A DNA stretch of 64,000 nucleotides from the NCBI RefSeq assembly GCF_010858045.1, contig NZ_JAAGVC010000024.1, positions 17,510-81,509 of the forward strand. Direction: 5' to 3'. The position numbers were made by a program, and so were the translations under genes. Within the stretch, counting starts at the first letter, position 1. The number at the start of each line of letters is the position of its first letter. The notes below the pieces were generated by a model. That model saw only the letters and a program-made list of their open reading frames with translations. It had not been told where the DNA came from and did no database searches. Positions 7,915 through 16,404 of the stretch are shown piece after piece. The DNA is from Nocardia cyriacigeorgica. GTDB lineage: Bacteria; Actinomycetota; Actinomycetes; Mycobacteriales; Mycobacteriaceae.

Positions 7915-9267
7915 ATGATCGACCTGATCGCACCGACCGACGCGATCTTCCTGCTGAACGAATCGCGCGAGCACCCCATGCACGTGGCCTCGCTCCAGCT
8001 GTTCGAGCCGCCGGAAGGCGCAGGGCCGGATTTCGCCCGGTCGATCCATCAGCGGCTCGTCGACTCGCCGGTGACCGATCCGACGTTCCGCAAACGTCCG
8101 GGCCGGATCCTCGGCGGCATCTCGAGCCTGGCCTGGACCCACGACGACGAAGTGGACCTCGACTATCACGTGCAGCGGGCGGCCCTCGCCTCTCCCGGCC
8201 GGGTGCGTGAATTGCTGGCGATGACCTCGCGTTTGCACAGTGGGCTGCTCGACCGGCATCGGCCGCTGTGGGAACAGCATCTCATCGAAGGGCTCGACGA
8301 CGGCAGATTCGCCGTCTACACCAAGGTGCACCACGCGTTGATCGACGGCGTCGCGGCCCAGCGACTGCTGCGGCGTACCCTCACCACGGACTCCTCGGAC
8401 ACCGAGATCCGGACGCCGTGGAACCTGCCGAGGCGTTCGCGGTCCGGCTCGTCCGGCGGCCGTTCCCGCGCCACCGACGCCGCCCGGACGATCGGGAAGC
8501 TCGCGCCGTCGACCGTGTCGCTGATTCGCTCGGCGCTCACCGACCAGCAGCTCACGCTCCCGTTCGCCGCACCAGACACCCTCTTCAATGTGCGCATCGG
8601 CGGTGCCAGGCGATGCGCCGCCCAATCGTGGCCGCTGGACCGGATCCGCGCGATCAAGGCCGCGACCGGGGCGACCGTCAATGATGTTGTGCTGGCGATG
8701 TGTTCGGCCGCGTTGCGCACCTATCTGCTGGAACACAACGCACTCCCCGATACCCCGCTGATCGCCATGGTTCCGGTGTCGCTGCGGACCGAGAGCGAAG
8801 CCGACAGCGGTGGAAACATCGTCGGAACCATCTTGTGCAATCTCGCGACGCACAGCGCCGACGCGGCCGAGCGCCTGGAGATCATCAGCGCCTCGATGCG
8901 GGAAGGCAAACGGCTGTTCGCGGAGATGCCGAGAATCCAGGCCTTGGCGGTGTCGGCGGTGATGATGTCGCCGCTGGGGCTGGCGAGCCTGCCCGGTTTC
9001 GTCTCGATGACGCGCCCGCCGTTCAATATCGTCATCTCGAACGTGCCCGGCCCCGAGCAACCCATGTACTACTGCGGGGCGCGGATGGACGGCAGCTACC
9101 CGATGTCGATCGTGCTGGACGGGCAAGCACTCAACATCACCCTGTCCTCCAATGCCGGCAACCTCGACTTCGGCATCGTCGGCTGCCGGCGCAGCGTGCC
9201 GCATCTGCAACGGCTACTTGCGCATCTCGAGACCGGGCTCACCGAGCTCGAACACGTCACGGCGTGA
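7915..9267 (+). CDS. Wax ester synthase/diacylglycerol O-acyltransferase
   Basis: This 450-aa bifunctional WS/DGAT acyl-CoA:alcohol/diacylglycerol acyltransferase forms storage triacylglycerol or wax esters. The catalytic motif HHxxxDG is HHALIDG at 139-145. The typical N-terminal start (L.PTDAIF), the NDVVLAMC segment and the late PPFNIVISNVPGP motif are all present. Length matches the family. ATG 7915 follows a GAGGAG site. Several paralogues are usual in Nocardia and Rhodococcus, so the exact substrate is open. Confidence 0.93.
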   Translation: MIDLIAPTDAIFLLNESREHPMHVASLQLFEPPEGAGPDFARSIHQRLVDSPVTDPTFRKRPGRILGGISSLAWTHDDEVDLDYHVQRAALASPGRVRELLAMTSRLHSGLLDRHRPLWEQHLIEGLDDGRFAVYTKVHHALIDGVAAQRLLRRTLTTDSSDTEIRTPWNLPRRSRSGSSGGRSRATDAARTIGKLAPSTVSLIRSALTDQQLTLPFAAPDTLFNVRIGGARRCAAQSWPLDRIRAIKAATGATVNDVVLAMCSAALRTYLLEHNALPDTPLIAMVPVSLRTESEADSGGNIVGTILCNLATHSADAAERLEIISASMREGKRLFAEMPRIQALAVSAVMMSPLGLASLPGFVSMTRPPFNIVISNVPGPEQPMYYCGARMDGSYPMSIVLDGQALNITLSSNAGNLDFGIVGCRRSVPHLQRLLAHLETGLTELEHVTA

Positions 9268-9399
9268 TGTCGCGACGGCACAGTCGAGGCTGTTCGACCG
9301 TGCCGCCGCGCGGCGTCCTCGGCAGCTGTGCCATGCTGGGTGACGAGTACGGGTTGTTCACGTGATCGCTCGGCTCGCAACAGGAAGCAAAAACAAAGT

Positions 9400-9603
9400 A
9401 TGTCGCAAGGCAGTGTGAAGTGGTTCAACGGCGAAAAGGGCTTCGGGTTCATCGCGCAAGATGACGGCGGTCCCGACGTTTTCGTCCATTACTCCGAGAT
9501 TTCCGGCTCCGGCTACAAGTCCCTCGAAGAGGGCCAGCGGGTCGAGTTCGAGGTCGGGCAGGGCCAGAAGGGCCCGCAGGCCCAGAGCGTCCGCGCCATC
9601 TAG
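9400..9603 (+). CDS. cspA: Cold shock protein, CspA family
   Basis: This 67-aa single cold-shock domain is an RNA chaperone binding single-stranded nucleic acid. RNP1 is KGFGFI and RNP2 is VFVHY; the start GSVKWFN is typical. The ATG at 9400 is preceded by AGGAAG with a long A-rich spacer. The stop codon overlaps the stop codon of the convergent MMPL gene by 4 bp, and its terminator hairpin lies inside that gene's 3' end. Confidence 0.95.
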   Translation: MSQGSVKWFNGEKGFGFIAQDDGGPDVFVHYSEISGSGYKSLEEGQRVEFEVGQGQKGPQAQSVRAI

Positions 9604-11699
9604 GAGCGTTCAGCCCAGAAACCCGCGCCGCGGCGCGGGTTTCTTGCTTTCCGGGCCTCTCCCGGCATGCTCGGCCACCAGATGCGGTCCCCGATTGTGG
9701 CGAAGACGGCCGGGATGATGATCGTGCGCACGATGAAGGTGTCGAGCAGGATGCCGAGACCCACCACGATGCCGAGCTGGGTGAGGGTGATCAGCGGCAG
9801 CACGCCGAGCACACAGAACACGGCCGCCAGCACGAGCCCGGCGCTGGTGATGACCGTGCCGGTGGTCGAGACCGCACGCACGATCCCCTGTGTCGTCCCG
9901 TGCCCTGGCGTCTCTTCGCGAGCGCGGACCACCAGGAAGATGGAGTAGTCCACGCCGAGCGCCACCAGGAACAGGAAGGCGAACAGCGGCACATTGGTGT
10001 CGATGGCGGGAAATCCGAACAGGTGCACGCTTGCCCAGCTGCCGAGTCCGAGCGCGGCGAGCGCGCTCAGCACCGTCACCGCGACCAGCACCAGTGCCGC
10101 CGGGATCGCCCGCAGCAGTCCGATCAGGATGATCAGCACCGCCACCAAGATGAGCGGCATGATCACTGCGCGGTCCCGGCTCGCGGCGTTCCGGGTATCG
10201 AGGGCCTGGGCGTCGCTGCCCCCGACGAGGGCGTCGGCGTCGGGTATTCCGGCCAGGCGTTCGCGCATCGACTCGATCCGATCGAAGGCGCGTTCGGACT
10301 CCGGGGCCGCATCGATTACCACCGCCCAGCGGGTCAGCCCGGTATCGGCGGTGCCGGTTCGGGTGACCCGCTGCACCCCAGGCGTCTCCGTCAGCACCTG
10401 CTCCGCCCGCGCCGCCGCGGCCGAACGCGCGACGACGACCGCCGGATCGCCGGTGCCTGCCGGAAAGTGCGCGGCCAGGGTGTCGAAGCCGGCCACCGAC
10501 TCGGCCTGCACCCGGAACTGCTCGGTCTGCGAGAGCCCGATATCGACGGTGAACAGTCCGGCCGCACACACCACCAGTGCCGCCGTCGCGCCGGTGGCCA
10601 CGACAGCACGGCGCTCGACCACCCGCGTCGCGATCGAATGCCACACCCCGGTTTCGGAGCGATCGGGACCACCGGCCTCCGGAACAAAGGGCCAGAACAC
10701 CTTTCGTCCGCACAGCGCCAGCGCGGCCGGCAGCCCGAACAAGACGAACAGCACGACGACCAGCAATCCGGCCGCTGCCGACGCACCGAGGCTGCGCGTG
10801 CTCGGCACCGAGGCCAGCAGCAAGATCAGCAGCGCGGAGACGACGGTGAGGTTGCTGGCGAGAATGGCGGGCCCGGCCCGGCGGCACGCCTGCCTGAGCG
10901 CGCGCCGATGGTCCGGTTCCCGCCGTAGTTCATCGCGGTAACGCGACACCAGCAGCAGCGCGTAGTTGGTGCCCGCCCCGAACACCAGCACGCTGGTGAT
11001 GCCCGAGGTGGAGCCGTCGAAGCTGAGGCCGGTCAGTTGCGCGAGCGCCGTGCCGACGCTGGTGGCCACCCGATCGGCGAGGCCGACCACGAGCAGCGGT
11101 ATCAGCCACAGCACCGGTGACCGGTAGGTGACGATCAGCAGGATGGCCACCACGATCGCGGTCACCGCCAGCAGGGTGGCGTTCGCGCCGGAGAACGAAT
11201 CGGCGATATCGGCGCCGAACGCGGGCCCACCGGTCACCTGGAGCTGCAGGGCCTCGGGCAGGCCGGTCGTGGAAACCGTACGCAGACGTTCGATCTCGTC
11301 GGTGAGCGCGAACCCGCTCAGCTGCGCGGATACCGGGACACCGCCGATCGCGGCGGCGCCGTCGGGTGAGGTGATCAGCCGGACGTCGCTCGGCTCGGCC
11401 GACGTCGCCCGCGCCACCGCCGCACGCGCGGCGGACAGATCGGCCTCGCTCAGCGCGGCGCCGTCGGCGCGGGAGACCACGAGCACCGCCGAGGCCGAAT
11501 CGGCGTCGGGAAACTGCGCCAGCGCCTGTTCGATCTGCGCGGACTGGTTACCGTCGGGCAGCGAATTCGGTGCTTCACCTGCGGACTCGTTCTCCCCGAC
11601 CGCACCGATCACCCCGATCGCGGCAATCGCCAGCACCAGCAGCAACCACCATGACCTGCGCGAGCTGACCGTCGCGGCGTACCGGCTCCAGATATCCAC
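9600..11699 (-). CDS. MMPL-family RND transporter
   Basis: This 699-aa inner-membrane transporter of the MMPL/RND superfamily exports lipids or drugs by proton motive force. It has a TM segment at about 16-35, a large periplasmic loop, a cluster of five or six TMs (about 175-330), a further TM, a second loop, and a C-terminal TM cluster with a GVDYSIFLVVR motif. The start is GTG at 11699 with GAGAGGG upstream. The C-terminal tail (KARNPRRGAGFWAERS) comes from the cspA terminator and is unlikely to be functional. A divergent MarR gene with a palindrome between them is the likely repressor. Confidence 0.9.
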   Translation of the reverse strand: MDIWSRYAATVSSRRSWWLLLVLAIAAIGVIGAVGENESAGEAPNSLPDGNQSAQIEQALAQFPDADSASAVLVVSRADGAALSEADLSAARAAVARATSAEPSDVRLITSPDGAAAIGGVPVSAQLSGFALTDEIERLRTVSTTGLPEALQLQVTGGPAFGADIADSFSGANATLLAVTAIVVAILLIVTYRSPVLWLIPLLVVGLADRVATSVGTALAQLTGLSFDGSTSGITSVLVFGAGTNYALLLVSRYRDELRREPDHRRALRQACRRAGPAILASNLTVVSALLILLLASVPSTRSLGASAAAGLLVVVLFVLFGLPAALALCGRKVFWPFVPEAGGPDRSETGVWHSIATRVVERRAVVATGATAALVVCAAGLFTVDIGLSQTEQFRVQAESVAGFDTLAAHFPAGTGDPAVVVARSAAAARAEQVLTETPGVQRVTRTGTADTGLTRWAVVIDAAPESERAFDRIESMRERLAGIPDADALVGGSDAQALDTRNAASRDRAVIMPLILVAVLIILIGLLRAIPAALVLVAVTVLSALAALGLGSWASVHLFGFPAIDTNVPLFAFLFLVALGVDYSIFLVVRAREETPGHGTTQGIVRAVSTTGTVITSAGLVLAAVFCVLGVLPLITLTQLGIVVGLGILLDTFIVRTIIIPAVFATIGDRIWWPSMPGEARKARNPRRGAGFWAERS
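9618..9643 (+). terminator. Terminator hairpin of cspA inside the MMPL 3' end
   Basis: A 26-nt perfect palindrome GAAACCCGCGCCG/CGGCGCGGGTTTC is followed by TTGCTTT on the plus strand. It also encodes the last residues (RNPRRGAGF) of the convergent MMPL protein. Confidence 0.75.
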
Positions 11700-11718
11700 A
11701 GGCGAACCCTCTCAGATT

Positions 11719-11731
11719 CTTAATATTTAAG
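11719..11731. promoter_or_regulatory. AT-rich palindrome, probable MarR operator
   Basis: CTTAA-TAT-TTAAG sits between the divergent MMPL (start 11699) and MarR (start 11762) genes, 20-30 bp from each. AT-rich inverted repeats in this position are usual MarR sites, so mutual repression is likely. Confidence 0.6.
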
Positions 11732-11761
11732 CAACAGAGGTTCTGCGGCTAGGCTGTGCCC

Positions 11762-12274
11762 GTGGATCAGAAGCGACGCGCGCCCAAGCACCGAGGCGAC
11801 CCCGAGCGGCCGGCGATCGAAACCGAGATCGGCTCCGACCTGCGCGCGCTCACCGCGGTCTCCGAACAGCTCGGGCACGTCTTCGCGCGGTCGAACAATC
11901 TGCGGCCCAACGACTTCCGGGCCTTGCTGCACATCGCGACCGCCGAGTTCGAGGGCGTCCCGCTCACTCCGGGGCGGCTGGGCAGACTGATGGGCATGTC
12001 CTCGGCCGCCGTCACCTATCTGGTCGAGCGCATGATCGACACCGGGCACCTGCGTCGCGACGCCGACGACACCGACCGACGCAAGGTCCTGCTCCGCCAC
12101 GACGAGCAGGGCCGGTCCGCAGCCGAGGACTTCTTCATTCCGGTGGGCACGCGGACCAGGGCGGCGCTGGCCGAATTCTCCGACGACGACCTCCGAACCA
12201 CCCATCGCGTGCTGACAAGCGTCATCGCGGCACTGCGCAACCACCTCGACGAAGTGACCGCACCCGATCGGTGA
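11762..12274 (+). CDS. MarR-family transcriptional regulator
   Basis: This ~170-aa winged-helix repressor has a helix-turn-helix around LTPGRLGRLMGMSSAAVTYLVERM and a basic wing (DADDTDRRKV), with dimerisation helices at both ends. The start is either GTG 11762 or GTG 11756; neither has a clear ribosome site, so the message may be nearly leaderless. It is divergent from the MMPL transporter gene and shares the palindrome at 11719-11731, which points to control of that transporter. The ligand is unknown. Confidence 0.85.
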   Translation: MDQKRRAPKHRGDPERPAIETEIGSDLRALTAVSEQLGHVFARSNNLRPNDFRALLHIATAEFEGVPLTPGRLGRLMGMSSAAVTYLVERMIDTGHLRRDADDTDRRKVLLRHDEQGRSAAEDFFIPVGTRTRAALAEFSDDDLRTTHRVLTSVIAALRNHLDEVTAPDR

Positions 12275-12433
12275 GGTTCCCGCTCGATCGCCGTCCGTCG
12301 TCAACCGGTGCCTCATCGCGACCTGCCGTGGCCGGATCGTCGGCGCCGCGTGCGGTTCGGCGCGAGATCGACTGTCATCGCGGTCCCTCGATCCGGATTC
12401 GTCACGCGTTGCCGCGGGAGGTGCGCAACGATT

Positions 12434-12444
12434 ATGCATCGTTT
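12434..12444. promoter_or_regulatory. Single copy of the ATGCATCGTTT repeat
   Basis: An exact copy of the 11-mer found twice in tandem at 13509-13530 lies here, between the converging 3' ends of the MarR gene and the LitR-type gene. The function of a downstream copy is unclear; chance is possible. Confidence 0.3.
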
Positions 12445-12494
12445 TCTCGGATGAAGTCGAGGCCCGCGCTACCGGGACAACCGGCCAGGCCGGC

Positions 12495-13367
12495 TCAGGC
12501 GTCCGCGTCGAGGATCCGGTCCACCGCGTCGGCGAGTCCGGACAGGCACTGGGCCGATTCCGGCAGAATCGCCGACTCCCAGCCCGGACCGCCGACGAAT
12601 ACCCGCGCACCGGTCGCGCCCGCGGCGCGAATCGCCGAGATCAAAGCGGTCGACTCCTGCTGGGACCACAGCACGACGGCGGGCGGGCGATCGGTGCGGG
12701 CGAGCGTATCGGTGAGCGCCGCCGTCGGAACGTTCGCGCCGAGCATCCGCACCCGCACACCACGTTCGGCGAGCGCGGCGCGCAGCGCTTCCAGCGGCAG
12801 CACATGGGTTTCGCCGCTGGTACAGGCCAGCACCGCGGACTGCGGGCGCCGCGCGCCGACGGAGGGCGGCAGGTAGGTGTGCAATGCGGCGGTGATCGAC
12901 CACGACAGCAGATGCTCGACGTCGACGCAGCCCTCGCCGCCCAGCTGACGTGCCACGATCTCGGCGAATGCGGGGCGGCACAGCAGTTCCCAGGTGTCGA
13001 TGACGCCGAAGGTTTCCAGGTGTGTGGCCAGCAGATCGGCCATGGCATGGGTGTCGAGTTCGAAGGCCGCGTCTAGCAGCGCCGCCCAGCCGCCGCGCTC
13101 CGGCGCGGTGCGCCTGCCCGCGATCGAGGCCGCCGCACTCGACGGGCTCGCGCCCGCGCGGATCAGCGCGAGCATCTGCTCCAGCAGGGCGATATCGGAT
13201 TCGCTGTAGAGACGATGACGCCCTGGCTCGCGGGCGGGCCCGATGCCGTACCGCTGGTTCCAGCTGCGCAGTGTCGCCGTCGGGATGCCGAGGCGTTCGG
13301 CGACCACCCGCACCGGATAACCGGGCGAGTCGGGAGCGGGAGTCGAGCCGGCGAGCATGCAGATCAT
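12495..13367 (-). CDS. LitR/CarH-type MerR regulator with cobalamin-binding-like domain
   Basis: This ~290-aa regulator has an N-terminal MerR helix-turn-helix (RVVAERLGIPTATLRSWNQRYGI, residues about 20-42), then a helical B12-cap-like domain and a Rossmann-like domain. Relatives (CarH, LitR) are light sensors using adenosylcobalamin. Here EH at 151-152 and the lower-ligand His188 (SGETH) are kept, but the Trp of the Wx9EH motif appears as Gln141 and the next residue as Leu142. It is divergent from a lipocalin-photolyase operon, with 11-bp direct repeats in between, and so is very probably its repressor. Starts at 13367 or 13358 both have weak ribosome sites. Confidence 0.87.
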   Translation of the reverse strand: MICMLAGSTPAPDSPGYPVRVVAERLGIPTATLRSWNQRYGIGPAREPGRHRLYSESDIALLEQMLALIRAGASPSSAAASIAGRRTAPERGGWAALLDAAFELDTHAMADLLATHLETFGVIDTWELLCRPAFAEIVARQLGGEGCVDVEHLLSWSITAALHTYLPPSVGARRPQSAVLACTSGETHVLPLEALRAALAERGVRVRMLGANVPTAALTDTLARTDRPPAVVLWSQQESTALISAIRAAGATGARVFVGGPGWESAILPESAQCLSGLADAVDRILDADA

Positions 13368-13508
13368 TCTGCCCCGACGACGCGTGCGGCTCGCCGCCCG
13401 AGAGCCGCACGCGCGAGGCCCGGAGCGCACCGCGCGGTGGCCCCGGAGCCGCGCACCGGGACCCACGAACGCGGCAAGCTGACGACGCCGCGCGGCCATG
13501 TCCCCGTG

Positions 13509-13530
13509 ATGCATCGTTTATGCATCTTTT
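13509..13530. promoter_or_regulatory. Two 11-bp direct repeats, probable LitR/CarH operator
   Basis: ATGCATCGTTT (13509-13519) is followed head-to-tail by ATGCATCTTTT (13520-13530). A weaker third unit (ATGTAGCGTTG) starts at 13532. Direct repeats with 11-bp period are the known binding mode of CarH-type tetramers. The site lies 45 bp upstream of the lipocalin start. Confidence 0.65.
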
Positions 13531-13574
13531 CATGTAGCGTTGATGGGAACAGGACAGAACGCGAGGAGTTGCGA

Positions 13575-14207
13575 ATGAAGTCGTGCACCACGACCGGGCG
13601 CACGCCGATGGCGATCCTGCTGGCCGGATTCGCGGCCGCGATGACCCTCGCCGTACCGGCGCAACCGGCGTCGGCCGGCCCGCTACCGAGCCAGGTCGCC
13701 GGGCCGGTGCCGGTACCCGCTCTCGACGTGCAGCGTTACCTCGGCACCTGGCGTCAACTGGCCGTGGTACCGCAGCCGTTCAACCTGTCCTGCGCGCGCG
13801 ACACCACCGCCGAGTACGCGCTCGACGCCCGCGGTGACATCTCCGTGCACAACTCGTGCGTGACCTGGACCGGCGAGCTGAACGAGATCCGCGGCACGGC
13901 AACGGTCAACGATCCGCAGACCAATGCGCAACTGCATGTCAGCTTTCCCGGAGTACCCGGGCAGGATCAGCAGCGCGGTGCCACCAACTACATCGTCACC
14001 GCCCTCGCACCGGACTATTCCTGGGCGCTGGTGACCGATCCGACACGACTGTCCGGCTTCGTGCTGGCCCGCGCGGCCGGCCTCGACGCCGCGACCTGGG
14101 ATCAGGTGCGTGCCGCGATCACCGCCGCCGGGCAGAGCCCCTGCCTCTACCTGACCTCGCCGACCACCGGCGGGATCAGCGACGTCGCCCCACTGTGCCT
14201 GCGATGA
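13575..14207 (+). CDS. Exported lipocalin-family protein
   Basis: This 210-aa protein has a Sec signal peptide (residues 1-36, ending PASAG) and a lipocalin domain. The family's first motif is present (QRYLGTWRQLAVVPQPF), followed by TAEYALDARGDISVHNSC and the late VTDPTRLSGFVLAR strand. Bacterial lipocalins of the Blc type bind lipids or damaged hydrophobic molecules. Three Cys are visible in the mature part. ATG 13575 follows GAGGAG. Its stop overlaps the photolyase start (ATGA), so the two are translationally coupled and probably light-induced together. Confidence 0.9.
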   Translation: MKSCTTTGRTPMAILLAGFAAAMTLAVPAQPASAGPLPSQVAGPVPVPALDVQRYLGTWRQLAVVPQPFNLSCARDTTAEYALDARGDISVHNSCVTWTGELNEIRGTATVNDPQTNAQLHVSFPGVPGQDQQRGATNYIVTALAPDYSWALVTDPTRLSGFVLARAAGLDAATWDQVRAAITAAGQSPCLYLTSPTTGGISDVAPLCLR

Positions 14208-15568
14208 ACGAGCCGGCCGAGTCTACGGGCACGTCTCGCACCGGGGCGAGCCCCTCGATCGCCTTGTTCACTCGTGATCTACGGGTGGAGGACAATCCCG
14301 TCCTCGCGGCCGCCCAGCGCACCGGGTCCGCGGTGGTGCCGCTGTTCGTTCTCGACGAGGACATCATCACCCGTTTCGGCGCGGCCAACCGGTTACGTTT
14401 CCTGCTCGCCGCCCTCACCGAACTCGACGCGGAATTGCACCGTGTCGGTAGCCATCTGGTGATTCGCCGCGGCGATACGGTCACCGAGACCGTGCGGCTG
14501 GCCGAGCAGATCGGGGCCGCGCATGTGCACGTCGCCGCCGACGTCAGCGCCTACAGTGCGCGCCGCGCCCAGCGCCTGCGCGACCGGCTCGATCAGGACG
14601 CCCGCACCCTGCACACCCATGGCGAATCGGTGACCGCGGTGGATCCGGCCGCCTTGCGCCCCTCCGGTGGCGGTGATCATTTCGCGGTCTTCACCCCGTA
14701 TTTCCGGCATTGGATCGACGACCACCGCCGCGTCCCCATCTCCGCGCCCGCCCAGCTCACGACACCCGATGTGCCCACCGACCAGCTACCGACCGTCGCA
14801 GAGCTCTGCCGAGAACCCGGCTCCCCGCAGCTGAACGTCGGCGGCGCGACCACCGGCCGAAAGCTACTGCGGCAGTGGAGCTCTGGCGCTGTGCGCGACT
14901 ACGACCGGCTCAGCGACGCGCTCGACGCGGACGCCACCTCCCACCTGTCCCCCTACCTGCATTTCGGATGCCTGTCGCCGGCCCAGATCCTGTCGGCGAC
15001 CGATCTGCGCACCGACGGTGGCTATGCCTTCGCCCGGCAACTGGCCTGGCGGGACTTCCACCATCAGGTACTCGCGGCGCGACCAGATGCCGCCTGGGCC
15101 GACTACCGGGCCCGCGCCATCACCTGGCGCGCCGACCCCGAAGCCGTGCGCGCCTGGCAGCAGGGCCGCACCGGCTTCCCGATCGTCGACGCCGGGATGC
15201 GTCAGCTACTCACGCAGGGCTGGATACCGGGGCGGGCGCGGCTGATCACGGCGAGCTTCCTCAGCACAACACTGCGCATCGACTGGCGGATCGGCGCCCG
15301 CCATTTCCTGCACTGGCTCGTCGACGGCGATCTGGCCAACAACCAGCTCAACTGGCAGTGGGTCGCAGGCACGGGCACTGACACCCGCCCCAATCGGACC
15401 CTCAACCCGCTACGGCAGGCCGCCCGCTTCGATCCCGACGGCGATTACGTCCGGCGCTGGATACCCGAGCTGGCCGAGCTGCCCGGCGCCGCGATCCACC
15501 GCCCCTGGCGCCACGGCGTCGACCTCGCCCGCTATCCCGCGCCGATCGCGGAGTGCGCGGGCATGTAA
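14204..15568 (+). CDS. phr: Deoxyribodipyrimidine photolyase, class I
   Basis: This 454-aa photolyase repairs UV-induced pyrimidine dimers with blue light and FADH-. The N-terminal antenna domain starts at LFTRDLRVEDNPVL. The FAD domain shows SHLSPYLHFGCLSP, ARQLAWRDFHH, TGFPIVDAGMRQL, the NNQLNWQWVAGTGTD motif and NP near the end, as in CPD photolyases. The ATG overlaps the lipocalin stop by 4 bp. The neighbouring LitR-type regulator fits known light-induced photolyase control in actinomycetes. A cryptochrome function cannot be excluded from sequence alone. Confidence 0.93.
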   Translation: MNEPAESTGTSRTGASPSIALFTRDLRVEDNPVLAAAQRTGSAVVPLFVLDEDIITRFGAANRLRFLLAALTELDAELHRVGSHLVIRRGDTVTETVRLAEQIGAAHVHVAADVSAYSARRAQRLRDRLDQDARTLHTHGESVTAVDPAALRPSGGGDHFAVFTPYFRHWIDDHRRVPISAPAQLTTPDVPTDQLPTVAELCREPGSPQLNVGGATTGRKLLRQWSSGAVRDYDRLSDALDADATSHLSPYLHFGCLSPAQILSATDLRTDGGYAFARQLAWRDFHHQVLAARPDAAWADYRARAITWRADPEAVRAWQQGRTGFPIVDAGMRQLLTQGWIPGRARLITASFLSTTLRIDWRIGARHFLHWLVDGDLANNQLNWQWVAGTGTDTRPNRTLNPLRQAARFDPDGDYVRRWIPELAELPGAAIHRPWRHGVDLARYPAPIAECAGM

Positions 15569-15597
15569 AGCGACGGTCCAGCCGATCGACGCGGTGC

Positions 15598-16077
15598 TCA
15601 CGCCGCCGATGTACCGACCCCACCGATGCGAGTAGTGACGTCGCGCAGGCAACGGGTGCCGCAGCGGCCGCGGTCCCAGCGGAACTGCATCTCCGTCCAG
15701 AAACCCTCACCGCTGATGCCCGGCCGGGAACGCACGGTCGCCGAAGGGGCGAGCGCGTAGACGATCTGCCAGTCGAGATCCTGCGCATCGCCGGGCGGAA
15801 CCGAATGGGTAGCAGCGCCCAGCTGCACGTGCACAACGCTTGCGCTGGAAGTGATCTCGCAGTGCACCACCGCGGCATCATCGGTGCTGCCGACCAATTC
15901 GGTGGCCATCTCGTTCACCACGAGGCCGATGGCATCGACGTCGTCGGCCTCGAAAGACTCTGTCAGAGCGACGGTTTCAGCGATCGACTGCAAGGTCGCC
16001 GCCGCGTCCGGCCGCGCCGGCAAGCCGAGGCTCACTGCCGCAGCGGCGATCGGTGTGTTGTCGGAATCAGGATCCAT
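15598..16077 (-). CDS. Anti-sigma factor-like ATP-binding protein (RsbW/UsfX type)
   Basis: This ~159-aa GHKL/HATPase-fold protein resembles serine-kinase anti-sigma factors. An N-box-like segment (LVVNEMATELVGS) lies in the middle and GEGFWTEMQF near the end resembles the last strand. The glycine-rich lid is short and weak. The ATG at 16077 has AAAGG upstream. No sigma-factor or anti-anti-sigma gene is adjacent, so its partner is unknown. It is convergent with the photolyase gene. Confidence 0.75.
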   Translation of the reverse strand: MDPDSDNTPIAAAAVSLGLPARPDAAATLQSIAETVALTESFEADDVDAIGLVVNEMATELVGSTDDAAVVHCEITSSASVVHVQLGAATHSVPPGDAQDLDWQIVYALAPSATVRSRPGISGEGFWTEMQFRWDRGRCGTRCLRDVTTRIGGVGTSAA

Positions 16078-16148
16078 TCTGCGCACCTTTCGATCTCGCG
16101 GCCGTCCGTTCGGGCAGCGCAATACCTGGCCGACCGACCCGACCCGGG

Positions 16149-16253
16149 CTATCTCGTGTCGAAATGACGCATGGTCAACGCCACTACGATGAGCAGAACA
16201 CTGGGCACCAGCAACACCACGATCGCACTCGTTATCACCGCGGGCCACCCCAC
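16149..16253 (-). CDS. Possible 34-aa single-span membrane peptide
   Basis: A GTG start at 16253 gives a 34-aa peptide that is nearly all a transmembrane helix (AIVVLLVPSVLLIVVAL) followed by a basic tail ending DTR. There is no clear ribosome site, so this rests on the hydrophobic pattern alone. The rest of 16078-16404 shows nothing I can support. Confidence 0.25.
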   Translation of the reverse strand: MGWPAVITSAIVVLLVPSVLLIVVALTMRHFDTR

Positions 16254-16404
16254 TCGACCGGGGACGCCACTGCAACCAGGCGCTCGCGGAGAACGAACCG
16301 ATCCCGCAGACCGGCAGCTGAACCACAACTCTGCCTCGCCATCATCAACGGTTTGTACCCGACCGGTAGCGAACGCAAACCCCGAGCGCACCCCACCGCC
16401 TCCG

